A stretch of 64,000 nucleotides of DNA from Mucilaginibacter cryoferens (GCF_014205845.1 NZ_JACHCR010000027.1:1-64000), one strand, 5' to 3'. Positions 8,624-17,593 are shown, numbered from the stretch's first letter. Notes: generated from the sequence alone by a model not told the origin. Numbers and translations: made by a program.

Positions 8624-9007
8624 ATTCATCCTGTATGGCGCTATCAAATAAAACTCGGGTATCTGTACATTAAAACTGGCGTTATCCAGCATACGGTTCA
8701 TTTGGTATTCGCCTTTCATGCTACCCATATCGGTTTTAAGGTTACAGCCCGATACGTACTCATGCGTATGCCCCGGTTCGATGATGGGTTGCTGCCCAAC
8801 CACTCCCTCGCCTTCCACTTCGCGCTTGGCGCCATTAGAATCGAAAATATACCAGTGACGGCTAATTAGCTGTATAGCATAGTTGCTCATGTTCTCGATA
8901 TTTACCTTGTAGGCAAACATAAAGTGATCATTAGCCGGGTTAGAATATTCGGGCTGATATATGGTTTCGATGGAAACCTTAACACCTTCAGTTATAGTGG
9001 TAACCAT
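8621..9007 (-). CDS. apaG: Co2+/Mg2+ efflux-associated protein ApaG
   Basis: An ApaG-domain protein of 128 residues, the family's usual length when started at 9007. Signatures are NYAIQLISRHWYIFDSNG and a GCNLKTDMGSMKGEYQM segment. The fold is an immunoglobulin-like beta-sandwich; the bacterial role is poorly defined. An upstream start at 9049 would add 14 residues not typical of the family, so I chose the internal ATG. It follows dusB closely on the same strand and is probably co-transcribed. The stop is provided by a repeat. Confidence 0.9.
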   Translation of the reverse strand: MVTTITEGVKVSIETIYQPEYSNPANDHFMFAYKVNIENMSNYAIQLISRHWYIFDSNGAKREVEGEGVVGQQPIIEPGHTHEYVSGCNLKTDMGSMKGEYQMNRMLDNASFNVQIPEFYLIAPYRMN

Positions 9008-9052
9008 GTGAGTTGTCTCGTTAAAATCAAATATAATGAAAGCGAACAATAA

Positions 9053-10045
9053 TTAAGCCATTTCTATGGCATATTTTTCATCTATTTCAGCCAGTATCTG
9101 CTGCACTTCGTCCAAATTTGCCGCTGTTACCAACCGCATCCTAAATTCTTTAAAGTGATCTATACCTTTAAAATAGTTTGAATAATGCCTGCGCATTTCA
9201 AAAATGCCCGTTTTGGGGCCTTTCCATTCTATTGATTTTTGCAAATGGGTAGAGCAGGCTGCAATACGCTCGGTAATGGTTGGCTTATCTAAATGCTCGC
9301 CGGTTTTAAAGAAATGCTTAATTTCTCTGAATATCCAGGGGTAACCAATAGCCGCACGACCGATCATCATCCCATCAACACCAAATTCCATCTTCCAATC
9401 CGCCGCTTTTTCGGGCGAATCGATATCGCCATTACCGAAAATGGGGATTTTTATACGCGGATTTTTTTTGATGTCCCTAATCAGCGACCAATCGGCCACC
9501 CCTTTGTACATCTGCGCACGGGTGCGGCCATGTATAGTGAGGGCTTTTATACCCACATCCTGCAGGCGTTCGGCAACTTCATATACGTTTTTGGTATTAT
9601 CATCCCAACCCAGGCGTGTTTTTACGGTTACCGGTAAATGGGTAGCATTTACAACCGCTTTGGTCATGGCCACCATTTTATCAATATCCTGTAATAAGCT
9701 TGCACCGGCACCACGGCAGGCTACCTGTTTTACCGGGCAGCCGTAGTTAATATCCATCAGATCGGGCCCGGCAAGGGATGCTATCTCGGTAGCTTCGCGC
9801 ATGTGATCAATATCACTGCCGAAGATCTGGATGCCTATCGGTCTTTCGTACTCAAAAATATCAAGTTTCTGACGGCTTTTTGCCGCATCGCGGATCAGGC
9901 CCTCACTCGAGATAAACTCGGTGTACATCATATCCGCCCCGTTTTGCTTACACACATAACGGAAGGGAGGATCGCTCACATCTTCCATCGGTGCCAGCAA
10001 CAGCGGGAACTCCCCTAAATCAATATTTCCTATTTGTACAGACAT
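9053..10045 (-). CDS. dusB: tRNA-dihydrouridine synthase (DusB-like)
   Basis: FMN-dependent reductase that makes dihydrouridine in the tRNA D-loop. It has 330 residues. The N-terminal TIM barrel has LLLAPMEDVSDPPFR. The catalytic cysteine is in DINYGCPVKQVACRGAGAS, and FMN-binding segments include VKTRLGWDD, ALTIHGRTRAQMYKG and GNGDI. The ATG at 10045 (MSVQIGNIDLG) was preferred to one at 10075, which adds ten residues. The C-terminal helical domain (FEMRRHYSNYFKG) is typical of bacterial Dus proteins. The gene is divergent from the CPBP protease gene. Confidence 0.94.
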   Translation of the reverse strand: MSVQIGNIDLGEFPLLLAPMEDVSDPPFRYVCKQNGADMMYTEFISSEGLIRDAAKSRQKLDIFEYERPIGIQIFGSDIDHMREATEIASLAGPDLMDINYGCPVKQVACRGAGASLLQDIDKMVAMTKAVVNATHLPVTVKTRLGWDDNTKNVYEVAERLQDVGIKALTIHGRTRAQMYKGVADWSLIRDIKKNPRIKIPIFGNGDIDSPEKAADWKMEFGVDGMMIGRAAIGYPWIFREIKHFFKTGEHLDKPTITERIAACSTHLQKSIEWKGPKTGIFEMRRHYSNYFKGIDHFKEFRMRLVTAANLDEVQQILAEIDEKYAIEMA

Positions 10046-10085
10046 GCTTATCTTTAGCCCTGCAAAAATACACAATTTACCCTAA

Positions 10086-11033
10086 ATGATACAAGAACCT
10101 ATAAAGGAGTACACTCCGCAGACAAATCAACGCAGCGCGCTTGTACAATTTGTGCTCATATCGTGTATTACCGTTGGTTTTGTACTTGTTTTTTCAATTA
10201 TAGCCGCGGGTATCATTATCCTTGTTTTCGGTATGAAAACCCTTACTGATACGGCCGCCTTCGATCTTCAAAACCCTAACGTGGGCCCGGCTTTATGGAT
10301 ACTGCAAATTGTAAGTACAACTATTCCGCTTTTTGTAGCGCCGGTTATTTTTGCTTTGTTTATTGTTCGCGATCCGCGCGATTACCTGAAGGCCACATTT
10401 AAATTTAACCCGCTTTTTTTAGTACTGATATTTGCCATTATGCTGTTTTCATCGCCCATAATGGAGGTGTTGAGCAACATTAATGAAAAACTGGTTTTGC
10501 CGCATGCCTTAAAATGGGTTGAAGACTGGATGCGCAGCGCCGAGCAATCGGCACAAAAAGCTACGGAGGCTATGCTCAACATGAAAACCATCTGGAGCAT
10601 GCTGTGGGCAGTATTTGTAGTTGGTCTGCTTACAGCCATTGCCGAAGAGTTTTTGTTTAGAGGGGTTATTCAAACCATTTTTGTACGATGGACAAAAAAC
10701 AAGCACGCCGCCATCTGGATAACTGCTATTCTGTTCAGCGCCTTCCACATGGAGTTTTTTACATTTTTACCACGGGTATTTTTAGGGGCTATATTTGGCT
10801 ATTTTGTGGCTTACAGCGGCAGTATATGGACAAGTGTTTGGGCACATTTTTTAAATAATGGCTCGGCAGTGGTTATCACTTACCTGTTTAATCACAAAAT
10901 TATTAAGCTAAGCCCCGACGATCAGCATGTATTTAATTATGGCGCCTATGCTTTTAGCTTAATAATTGTTTTATTTTTGCTTTTTATATACCGAATGATA
11001 GCGACAAATAAAAAGCTTGCACCCAACAATTGA
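10086..11033 (+). CDS. CPBP family intramembrane metalloprotease
   Basis: A polytopic protease of the CAAX-processing / bacteriocin-processing (CPBP, ABI) family, 315 residues with about eight hydrophobic segments. The active-site motif is AEEFLFRG, followed by the second histidine motif SAFHMEFF and the third motif WAHFLNN. The substrate is unknown. It is the first gene of a plus-strand run: its stop codon overlaps the ATG of the DUF2007 gene (TGATG), and cdsA follows. The association with phospholipid synthesis genes is positional only. Confidence 0.92.
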   Translation: MIQEPIKEYTPQTNQRSALVQFVLISCITVGFVLVFSIIAAGIIILVFGMKTLTDTAAFDLQNPNVGPALWILQIVSTTIPLFVAPVIFALFIVRDPRDYLKATFKFNPLFLVLIFAIMLFSSPIMEVLSNINEKLVLPHALKWVEDWMRSAEQSAQKATEAMLNMKTIWSMLWAVFVVGLLTAIAEEFLFRGVIQTIFVRWTKNKHAAIWITAILFSAFHMEFFTFLPRVFLGAIFGYFVAYSGSIWTSVWAHFLNNGSAVVITYLFNHKIIKLSPDDQHVFNYGAYAFSLIIVLFLLFIYRMIATNKKLAPNN

Positions 11034-11245
11034 TGGAAAAAAACTGGATCAAAATTTTTACTTCATCCAATTTTTATCAATCAGAGATTGTTAAGCAAGT
11101 GCTTACCCGCCATCATATCGATACCGTATTATTAAACAAACAAGATTCATCGCACCGGGCTTTTGGCAATATCGAAGTTTACATTCACCAGGAGGATTTT
11201 AGCAAGGCCATCGAGATCATGATCCTCAATCAAATTAATTTATGA
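11033..11245 (+). CDS. DUF2007 domain protein
   Basis: A 70-residue DUF2007 protein, a small ferredoxin-like fold often annotated as a putative signal transducer. Recognisable are KIFTSSNFYQSEIVKQVL and EVYIHQEDFSKAIEI. The ATG overlaps the upstream TGA, and its own stop overlaps the cdsA start, so translational coupling is likely. A TTG three bases upstream was rejected. Function unknown. Confidence 0.85.
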   Translation: MEKNWIKIFTSSNFYQSEIVKQVLTRHHIDTVLLNKQDSSHRAFGNIEVYIHQEDFSKAIEIMILNQINL

Positions 11246-12042
11246 AATTACGCGCCATCACCGGCTTCTTTTTTATCATCGTAATGATTGCCTCCAACTT
11301 ACTGGGGGCCTATGTTTTTAGCATTTTTTACCTCCTTTTGGCTTCATTCTGCCTTTTCGAGTTTTATAAACTGGTAAGGGAGGGTGGTTTTACAGCCAGC
11401 CGCGAAACAGGCATTATTAACGGGGCGTTATTTTTCTTTTTTGTGGCTGCCAACTGTTACTTCCCGGCCTGGCGGTTCATTTTATTTTTACCGGTTACCT
11501 TTAGCGCCGTTTATATCCAGGAGTTATATAAAAAAACACCGGCCCCTTTCAGCAATATCGGCTTTACCTTTTTAGGTATCCTGTTTGCGGTGGTTCCGTT
11601 TATGTTTTTTCATGCCATGGCGTTTATGAATGGTACTTTTAACTTTCATATCCCACTGGCGTTTTTAATTATGCTGTGGAGTAATGATACCGGCGCTTAC
11701 CTGGTAGGCAGCAAAATGGGCAAAACCAAGCTGTTTGAACGTCATTCGCCTAAAAAAACTTACGAGGGGCTAATTGGCGGCATCATCATAAGCGCCATAG
11801 CGGCACTTATTTTAGCCCATTTTTATGTAGAGCTTAACTGGAAGCAATGGGTTACCATCGCCATTCTTATTTCCTGCTTCGGCACCATGGGCGACCTGGT
11901 AGAATCGATGTTTAAACGCAGCATTAACGTAAAAGACAGCGGCGGCATTTTACCCGGCCACGGAGGGTTGTTAGACCGGTTCGACGGATTATTAATGGCC
12001 GCACCAATTGTTTATGCATACCTATACTTCATTTCAAATTAG
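11242..12042 (+). CDS. cdsA: Phosphatidate cytidylyltransferase
   Basis: Makes CDP-diacylglycerol from CTP and phosphatidic acid at the inner membrane, the branch point of phospholipid synthesis. It has 266 residues with about seven or eight transmembrane segments. The family signature is complete near the C-terminus: MFKRSINVKDSGG followed by PGHGGLLDRFDGL. It overlaps the DUF2007 stop by four bases and lies 27 bases ahead of psd, which acts further down the same pathway via phosphatidylserine. Confidence 0.95.
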   Translation: MKLRAITGFFFIIVMIASNLLGAYVFSIFYLLLASFCLFEFYKLVREGGFTASRETGIINGALFFFFVAANCYFPAWRFILFLPVTFSAVYIQELYKKTPAPFSNIGFTFLGILFAVVPFMFFHAMAFMNGTFNFHIPLAFLIMLWSNDTGAYLVGSKMGKTKLFERHSPKKTYEGLIGGIIISAIAALILAHFYVELNWKQWVTIAILISCFGTMGDLVESMFKRSINVKDSGGILPGHGGLLDRFDGLLMAAPIVYAYLYFISN

Positions 12043-12069
12043 TAGTTTTGTACTCAATCATCTATAAAT

Positions 12070-12933
12070 ATGACTTTTCATAAAGAAGGATACACCTCAT
12101 TAGCGCTAACCGTACTGTTTATTTTTGTGCTTAATGCGCTGATACAGTTTTATTTTCCACAAGCCCATGCGCTTAAATGGCTAGTATACATTTTATCAGG
12201 ATTCTTTTTCCTGGTTATTGTGCAGTTTTTTCGCAGTCCGTTTTTCGATATCACTACCGACGAAACAACCGTGCTTTGCCCTGCCGATGGAAAAGTTGTG
12301 GTGATTGAAGAAACAGAAGAACCAGAGTTTTTAAAAGACAGGCGCATCCAGTTATCGGTGTTTATGTCGCCCATAAATGTGCACGTAAATCGTAACCCAA
12401 TAGCCGGAGTGGTAAGCTATTTTAAATATCACAAAGGTAAATATCTGGTAGCCTGGCACCCAAAATCATCTACCGAGAACGAACGCACCACCGTGTGTGT
12501 ACAAAACAGCGAAGGCGTATCGGTATTGTTCAGGCAAATTGCCGGCGCTTTGGCCCGCCGCATTGTATGGTATGTAAAAGAAGGGGATATTGTAGAGCAG
12601 GGCCAGCAGTTTGGCTTTATTAAATTTGGATCGAGGGTGGATGTGTTTTTACCTCTCGGCACCAAAATATTAGTAAACATTGGCGATGTAGTAAAAGGCG
12701 GCCGTACTATACTGGCCGAATTGCCAAGCGCATCAAATGACGTAAAAGCCATTCCTGCTGCCAAAGTAATGCCTGTAAATGACCCGGAACCAACGGTTAT
12801 CATCAATGAATCCCATCAGCAGGAGTTACCCTTGGTGATCGATCATCCTAAAGAAGAAACTCCGGCTGAGCCTGTTAAAAAGGCTGCTCCGGCTAAAAAA
12901 CCAGCGGCAAAACCAAGGGCGAAGAAGGAATAA
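12070..12933 (+). CDS. psd: Phosphatidylserine decarboxylase family protein
   Basis: Makes phosphatidylethanolamine from phosphatidylserine. The catalytic part, about 225 residues, is the short type: an N-terminal hydrophobic pair at about 10 to 55, a histidine-bearing segment PINVHVNRNP, and the self-cleavage pair G187-S188 in KFGSRVDVFLP, where the serine becomes the pyruvoyl group. Beyond residue about 230 is an extra tail ending in a Lys/Ala/Pro-rich stretch (KKAAPAKKPAAKPRAKK), which is not part of the enzyme and is presumably disordered. It is the last gene of the run and is followed by a strong terminator. Confidence 0.93.
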   Translation: MTFHKEGYTSLALTVLFIFVLNALIQFYFPQAHALKWLVYILSGFFFLVIVQFFRSPFFDITTDETTVLCPADGKVVVIEETEEPEFLKDRRIQLSVFMSPINVHVNRNPIAGVVSYFKYHKGKYLVAWHPKSSTENERTTVCVQNSEGVSVLFRQIAGALARRIVWYVKEGDIVEQGQQFGFIKFGSRVDVFLPLGTKILVNIGDVVKGGRTILAELPSASNDVKAIPAAKVMPVNDPEPTVIINESHQQELPLVIDHPKEETPAEPVKKAAPAKKPAAKPRAKKE

Positions 12934-12976
12934 CTAGTAAATTGTCACGTCATTTCTCCTCAATGACATAATTCTA

Positions 12977-13020
12977 TATAACAGAAAAGGCTTCGATAAA
13001 TCGAAGCCTTTTCTGTTATA
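12977..13020 (+). terminator. Perfect 20-bp-stem terminator after psd
   Basis: The two arms are exact 20-base reverse complements with a TAAA loop; the stem contains AAAAGGCTTCGA and TCGAAGCCTTTT. It closes the cdsA-psd run. Confidence 0.85.
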
Positions 13021-13071
13021 GTCCATCTGGAACGAGGTAGCTTAAGTAAACCCCGCGAGGTTATGATATCT

Positions 13072-13369
13072 TCATTGCGAGCGCAGCGCGGCAATCTCGT
13101 AGCTCTACAAGGCGAATAAGCATTGCTACGAGATTGCTTCGTTCCTTATAATGACATACTTATAAAGTATTGATTATCAGCATGTTTTTTTTAACAAAAC
13201 ACCCTCGCCACCGTCATTGCGAGACACGAAGCAATCCCAGACTTACAGAGTAGCCGTCCAAATCCGCCCTGTATTTTGGGGATTGCTTCGTCGTACCTCC
13301 TCGCAAGGACGGCCTTTTTAAGATGTCATGACTGTTTTTTCCAGGTTAACCCTGGTTGTCACGCAATGA
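13072..13369. repeat. Composite REP-like repeat module, copy 1
   Basis: Begins with TCATTGCGAG and ends with CGCAATGA. It contains an empty palindrome (13072 to 13156) with the GCAATCTCGTAGC core also found in the GIY-YIG element at 84, then a REP hairpin (13211 to 13312; arms CGAAGCAATCCC and GGGGATTGCTTCG), then a hairpin CCAGGTTAACCCTGG at about 13340. From 13159 onward it aligns with 24378 to 24602 along about 220 bases. The rest of the gap up to 13445 shows nothing else. Confidence 0.8.
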
Positions 13370-13445
13370 CAACCTTTTATATTGCCATTTCCTTCTTTAG
13401 AATCTCCGGATTTTATCCCTCCGCATAACAAGCGGGAAGTTGGCG

Positions 13446-14231
13446 CTAATTATCCCCGTTAGTTTTATCCTTCGCTTTATCCTCGTCTTTCTGCACTTTC
13501 TCCTGTACTTTTTTAATGGAATCCTGTTTGGCTTTGGCGGCCTTTTTCTTTTTGTTGAAGAAACCCTTCAGCAGGAAATTTGATTGCGCAGCCTTCAGAT
13601 CTTCATTCAACGTACCAGTGGTGGCATGTACGTTTTTCATGGTAGTACGTGCCTGCGCTACTGTGCTTTCGAGACTTTTGGATAGGTTATCGTTGTTTAA
13701 TAACCGGCCTATGCTGCCTTTACCGCTGTTTATTTTACCTACAATTTCAGACAGGCTTGCCGTCATCGATTCGGCGTTATCTGCAACGCGGGTAAGTTTG
13801 GTTATTATTTTATCTACGTCAACCGGATTTACAGAGGCCAGCCGACCGCCATCCTGTACCTGCTGGTTACTGGTAATACCTCCCGGAGCCAGTACAACCA
13901 GCTTATCGCCCATTAAACCATCGCTGCCGATGCTTAGTTTCGAGTCGCTTTTTACAAATTGCTTTACCTTATCGTTCAGCGTAAGATCAACCCGTACCGA
14001 ACTATCGGTAACTATGTTTATTGATTGTACCACCCCCACGTTTATACCGGCAAAGCGCACATTGTTGCCCACCTGCAAGCCGTTTACGTTTTTAAAAGTA
14101 CCGTATACATTAAAAGTAGCGTTAAACAGGCTTTTTTGACTGCCGATAAAAAATACAGCCAGGCCCAGTATTACCAGGCCGGCAAAAGTAAACAGGCCAA
14201 TTTTTATTTTTTGTGATGATGTAGTTTTCAT
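13446..14231 (-). CDS. MlaD/MCE family lipid-transport protein
   Basis: Periplasmic substrate-binding component of an MCE-type phospholipid transporter, 261 residues. One N-terminal membrane anchor lies at about residues 10 to 28. The MCE domain spans about 38 to 115, with VNGLQVGNNVRFAGINVG and GSDGLMGDKLVVLAPG. A helical region follows, then a highly charged Lys-rich tail (KVQEKVQKDEDKAKDK). It overlaps the ATPase gene by four bases, giving the order permease, ATPase, MCE on the minus strand. The direction of lipid transport cannot be told from sequence. Confidence 0.92.
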   Translation of the reverse strand: MKTTSSQKIKIGLFTFAGLVILGLAVFFIGSQKSLFNATFNVYGTFKNVNGLQVGNNVRFAGINVGVVQSINIVTDSSVRVDLTLNDKVKQFVKSDSKLSIGSDGLMGDKLVVLAPGGITSNQQVQDGGRLASVNPVDVDKIITKLTRVADNAESMTASLSEIVGKINSGKGSIGRLLNNDNLSKSLESTVAQARTTMKNVHATTGTLNEDLKAAQSNFLLKGFFNKKKKAAKAKQDSIKKVQEKVQKDEDKAKDKTNGDN

Positions 14232-15019
14232 GTTGTTTCGTTAAAAAATGACCGTACAAGTTCGTTATCAGACTTTTGGAGTTCCTTCCAGCTGCCTTCG
14301 GCTATATATTCGCCATCGTTCATTACTACAATACGGTCGGCCGTAATGCGGGCACATTCCAGATCGTGGGTAATGATGATGGATGATGTTTTATATTTCT
14401 GTTGCATGTGCAATATCAGCTCGCTAATTTCGCGGGAGGTGATGGGGTCTAAACCCGTGGTAGGCTCATCATAAAGCATAATTTCGGGGTTTACAATCAG
14501 GGTACGGGCCAGTCCTACCCGTTTGCGCATCCCGCCTGATAGATCTGATGGTAGTTTATCTATCGCGTCGAGCAATCCTACGTTGTCTAACACCTCTTCT
14601 ACCTTTTTATCAATCTCTGCCTGGTCTTTAAGCTTAAGCACCCTGGTGAGCGGAAATTCGAGATTCTCGCGCACCGTCATGCTATCGTACAGCGCGCCGC
14701 TCTGAAAAAGGAACCCTATTTTAATACGCAGTTGCTTTAGTTCTTCGTCGCTCATCCCGGCTACCTCTTCGCCAAAAACCTGCAGTTCGCCCTCGTCGGG
14801 CTTTAGCAAGCCCACCACACATTGTATGGTTACCGATTTACCCTGCCCTGATTTGCCCAGTACTACCATGTTTTCGCCCCGTTTAAGGTCGAAAGTGATG
14901 TTTTTGAGCACCTCCTTTTCGCCGAACGACTTTTTAATACCTTTTGCATGTATAACCACCTCGCCTTTAGGTTTTGATGGCTTTTCCTTTGTTTCTATAT
15001 TTTCTTTTTTTGATGCCAT
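14228..15019 (-). CDS. MlaF-type ABC transporter ATP-binding protein
   Basis: ATPase of the MCE lipid transporter, 263 residues. Walker A is VLGKSGQGKSVT, the Q-loop segment GFLFQSGALYDSMT, the signature LSGGMRKRVGLART and Walker B IMLYDEPTTGLDP, followed by the H-loop IITHDLECA. LSGGMRKR is characteristic of MlaF rather than of import ATPases. The charged N-terminus (about 20 residues, KKENIETKEKPSKPKG) is extra. It lies one base after the permease gene and overlaps the MCE gene. Confidence 0.95.
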   Translation of the reverse strand: MASKKENIETKEKPSKPKGEVVIHAKGIKKSFGEKEVLKNITFDLKRGENMVVLGKSGQGKSVTIQCVVGLLKPDEGELQVFGEEVAGMSDEELKQLRIKIGFLFQSGALYDSMTVRENLEFPLTRVLKLKDQAEIDKKVEEVLDNVGLLDAIDKLPSDLSGGMRKRVGLARTLIVNPEIMLYDEPTTGLDPITSREISELILHMQQKYKTSSIIITHDLECARITADRIVVMNDGEYIAEGSWKELQKSDNELVRSFFNETT

Positions 15020-15020
15020 C

Positions 15021-15797
15021 TTATTTATAAAATAATAAACTGGTTACCTGTACAGCAATGGCATCAATAACAAATATCCAAAGCGAGGCGGTTACCACGG
15101 CCGAGTTTGCCGCTATGCCTACACTTTCGGTACCTTTATCAGAGTGATAGCCTTTATAGCATCCCACAAAACCTATCGCGAAGCCAAAAAACACGGTTTT
15201 AATAACAGCGGGTAAAAAGTCGGAAAAATCGAGAGAGCCCATGCATTTCTGAAAATACAGGGTAAAACTTATCTTATCGTTGATATTAAGGGCCAGAAAG
15301 CCTCCTAACAAGCCAATTACATCGCCTATAATAGATAACAGCGGCACCATTAAACTGGTGGCTATAATGCGGGTTACCACCAGGTATTGAATGGGGTTGG
15401 CGCCCGATACCTCCATGGCATCAATTTGCTCGGTAACTTTCATGCTACCCAGCTCGGCACCAATGCTGGAGGCTATTTTACCCGCGCAGATGATGGCTGT
15501 AATAACGGGGCCCATCTCGCGTATAAAAGATACAGCGAGTGTTTTGGGCAGCATACTTGCCGCGCCAAGGGCCACCAGGGATGGCCTGAGCTGTAGTATA
15601 AGCACAAACCCCATGATGAAGGAGGTAATACCCACCAACATCAGGGATCGGTAGCCTATTTCGTAACATTGCCGTACAAACTCCGACCACTCGAAGCCGC
15701 CGGCAAAAATATTCTGGAAAAACCTGCCAAAGAATACGCATTGTTCACCAATGCCCAGCATCCACTTTCTCCACCCCGTAATTACTTGTTCTGCCAT
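15021..15797 (-). CDS. MlaE-type ABC transporter permease
   Basis: Integral membrane permease of the MCE transporter, 258 residues with about five transmembrane helices. Typical MlaE segments are FIREMGPVITAIICAGKIAS, GAELGSMKVTEQIDAMEVSG and NPIQYLVVTRIIAT, the last two forming the coupling region. It is the first gene of a three-gene operon, 92 bases from the pirin gene on the same strand. Confidence 0.95.
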   Translation of the reverse strand: MAEQVITGWRKWMLGIGEQCVFFGRFFQNIFAGGFEWSEFVRQCYEIGYRSLMLVGITSFIMGFVLILQLRPSLVALGAASMLPKTLAVSFIREMGPVITAIICAGKIASSIGAELGSMKVTEQIDAMEVSGANPIQYLVVTRIIATSLMVPLLSIIGDVIGLLGGFLALNINDKISFTLYFQKCMGSLDFSDFLPAVIKTVFFGFAIGFVGCYKGYHSDKGTESVGIAANSAVVTASLWIFVIDAIAVQVTSLLFYK

Positions 15798-15889
15798 GTG
15801 TTAGGTTAATAATTTGACAACTACAACAATGCAGTGCCAAAATGTTTTGCAGTTCAGTAAAAATCACCTTTGGGGTCGGCTTGCAGGAT

Positions 15890-16600
15890 TTATGACATTG
15901 GTACGTCAATGATCAGGTAACGGGATGTTTCTTCGGTTTCAATTGTAAATGAACTGGTATCATAAACACCCATAGCGTCTCTTTTGTTTAGCAGGGTGCC
16001 ATTTATTTTAGCACAGCCATCCAACAGAAATACGTAAGCGCCATTTCCCGGGGTTTTTATGGTATAATTTAAGGGTTGACCAGCCTCAAAAGTACCCATG
16101 CTAAAGGTAGCATCCTGGTGCAGCCAAAGATTCCCTTCTTCCTTATCCGGCGATACCAATGTAGTAAGCTTATTGGGCACAAACTGACCACCAAAGCTCT
16201 TTTGATCGTACCTTGGGGTAACATTCCGTTCTTTAGGAAATAACCATATCTGGAGCGTTTTAGCCACATCTGTAGCCGAAGCATTATACTCCGAGTGGTA
16301 CACACCCGTACCTGCCGACATTACCTGTACGTCGCCGGCATTAATAACTCCTTTGTTGCCCATGTTATCCTGGTGCTCCAGACCACCTTCCAGCGGTATG
16401 GTCACAATTTCCATATTATCGTGCGGGTGCAGGCCAAAACCTTTGCCACCGGCAATAATATCGTCATTTAATACCCTTAAGGCACCAAAACTCATCAGTT
16501 CGGGGTTGTAATAAGGGCCAAAGCTGAAAGAAAAGTTTGCTTTTAACCAGCCTATATCATTTTTACCGCGCTCGTTTTCGGGATAAAATATTGTTTTCAT
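15890..16600 (-). CDS. Pirin family protein
   Basis: A bicupin of the pirin/YhhW type, 236 residues. The N-terminal cupin contains FGLHPHDNMEIVT and GDVQVMSAGTGVYHSEYN, whose histidines and glutamate bind metal. The C-terminal cupin is more diverged, as in YhhW relatives. Some relatives have quercetin dioxygenase activity; the role here is unknown. I chose the ATG at 16600 (MKTIFYPENERG), preceded by a purine-rich AAAGGAAAC, over an upstream ATG at 16681 that reads through non-family sequence. Confidence 0.9.
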   Translation of the reverse strand: MKTIFYPENERGKNDIGWLKANFSFSFGPYYNPELMSFGALRVLNDDIIAGGKGFGLHPHDNMEIVTIPLEGGLEHQDNMGNKGVINAGDVQVMSAGTGVYHSEYNASATDVAKTLQIWLFPKERNVTPRYDQKSFGGQFVPNKLTTLVSPDKEEGNLWLHQDATFSMGTFEAGQPLNYTIKTPGNGAYVFLLDGCAKINGTLLNKRDAMGVYDTSSFTIETEETSRYLIIDVPMS

Positions 16601-16690
16601 TGTTATGTTTCCTTTTATATGTTTAAACATACAATTGGCGTGCCAAGGTGGATTTGGCAGGCAATAAGGCGCATATTGCATGGTGGCTAA

Positions 16691-16862
16691 GACTCACCCA
16701 CCCATCGCTGCGCTAGGGCACCCTCTCTTCACCTGCGGTGGAAAGAGGGATTTGAATGGCTAATAAATTATTATTATATCTATAATGAACTCTGCAAACC
16801 CCTCTATGCGGCGAAGCCGGAGAGAGGGTGCCATACGCCGCAGGCGCATTGGCGGGTGAGTC
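16691..16862. repeat. Long imperfect palindrome, family C copy 1
   Basis: The outer arms GACTCACCCACC and GGCGGGTGAGTC are inverted. Inner arms are CACCCTCTCTTC and GGAGAGAGGGTG, and each arm carries its own G/C-rich hairpin (for example CCGCAGGCGCATTGGCGG). About 50 bases of AT-rich DNA form the centre. A related element is at 35981. It fills most of the gap between the pirin gene and the next gene. Confidence 0.7.
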
Positions 16863-16889
16863 CTCTCCTGCATTCCACTCCTCTCCAAA

Positions 16890-16919
16890 ATTGCACTGAT
16901 TAAATTATGCTTATTTTTG
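16890..16919 (+). promoter_or_regulatory. Candidate Bacteroidota promoter
   Basis: ATTG at 16890 and TATTTTTG at 16912 match the -33 and -7 elements with an 18-base spacer. The -7 element ends 17 bases before the ATG at 16937. Confidence 0.55.
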
Positions 16920-16936
16920 CAAAAAATTAAGTATCA

Positions 16937-17593
16937 ATGGTAAATAAAGCTATTATTGCAGGTTCTACCGGACTAATTGGCAGTAAATTGCTCCACATTT
17001 TACTGCACGAGCCTTTTTATGATGAAGTTTTGATCCTGGTGAGGAAAAAAATTGATCTCGATCATAAAAAACTAACGCAGCTGGTGGTCAATTTCGATCA
17101 ATTGGATACTTATGCCCATGCTATAAACGGGCATGCCCTATTTAGCTGCCTGGGAAGCACCAATGCCAAAACGCCTGATAAAGCAGTTTACAGGACTATC
17201 GACCATGATTATCCGGTGCAACTGGGGCAATTGGCCTTAAAAAATGGTGTTCGGCAATATCACCTGGTTTCGTCTTTAGGCGCAAACGCAGATTCGGCTT
17301 TTTTCTATCCTAAAACAAAAGGGGAAACGGAGGCCGACCTGCAACATTTAGGTTTACCGGAGTTATACATCTACCGCCCGTCTTTTTTAAAAGGAAACAG
17401 GCAGGAAAAACGCCCGGTAGAAAAAACACTGGTAGCTATTTATAAATTAATAGACCCACTCCTGTTTGGAGGGTTAAAAAAGTACAGAAGTATTGATGCC
17501 GAAGTGGTAGCTATGGCCATGTACAAACAATCAACTAAAAACAATGCGGGCACGTTTGTATACGAGTCTGATAAAATAAAACAACTATCGTGA
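16937..17593 (+). CDS. NAD(P)-binding oxidoreductase (HTATIP2/atypical SDR type)
   Basis: An atypical short-chain dehydrogenase of 218 residues. The nucleotide-binding glycine motif is AGSTGLIGSKLL near the N-terminus, followed by ALFSCLGSTNAKTPDK, the conserved segment QYHLVSSLGANADS and YPKTKGETEADL. These match CC3/HTATIP2-like NAD(P)H-binding proteins. The substrate is unknown. A good promoter lies just upstream, and its TGA overlaps the GTG start of the ABC-F gene. Confidence 0.88.
   Translation: MVNKAIIAGSTGLIGSKLLHILLHEPFYDEVLILVRKKIDLDHKKLTQLVVNFDQLDTYAHAINGHALFSCLGSTNAKTPDKAVYRTIDHDYPVQLGQLALKNGVRQYHLVSSLGANADSAFFYPKTKGETEADLQHLGLPELYIYRPSFLKGNRQEKRPVEKTLVAIYKLIDPLLFGGLKKYRSIDAEVVAMAMYKQSTKNNAGTFVYESDKIKQLS

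Noticed and set aside
8429..8869. Plus-strand ORF in the gap and antisense to apaG
   Set aside because: Half of it is antisense to apaG and the rest crosses repeat sequence; no recognisable protein features.
13516..14139. Long plus-strand ORF opposite the MCE gene
   Set aside because: Shadow of a well-supported MlaD-type gene; low-complexity Ser/Leu-rich product.
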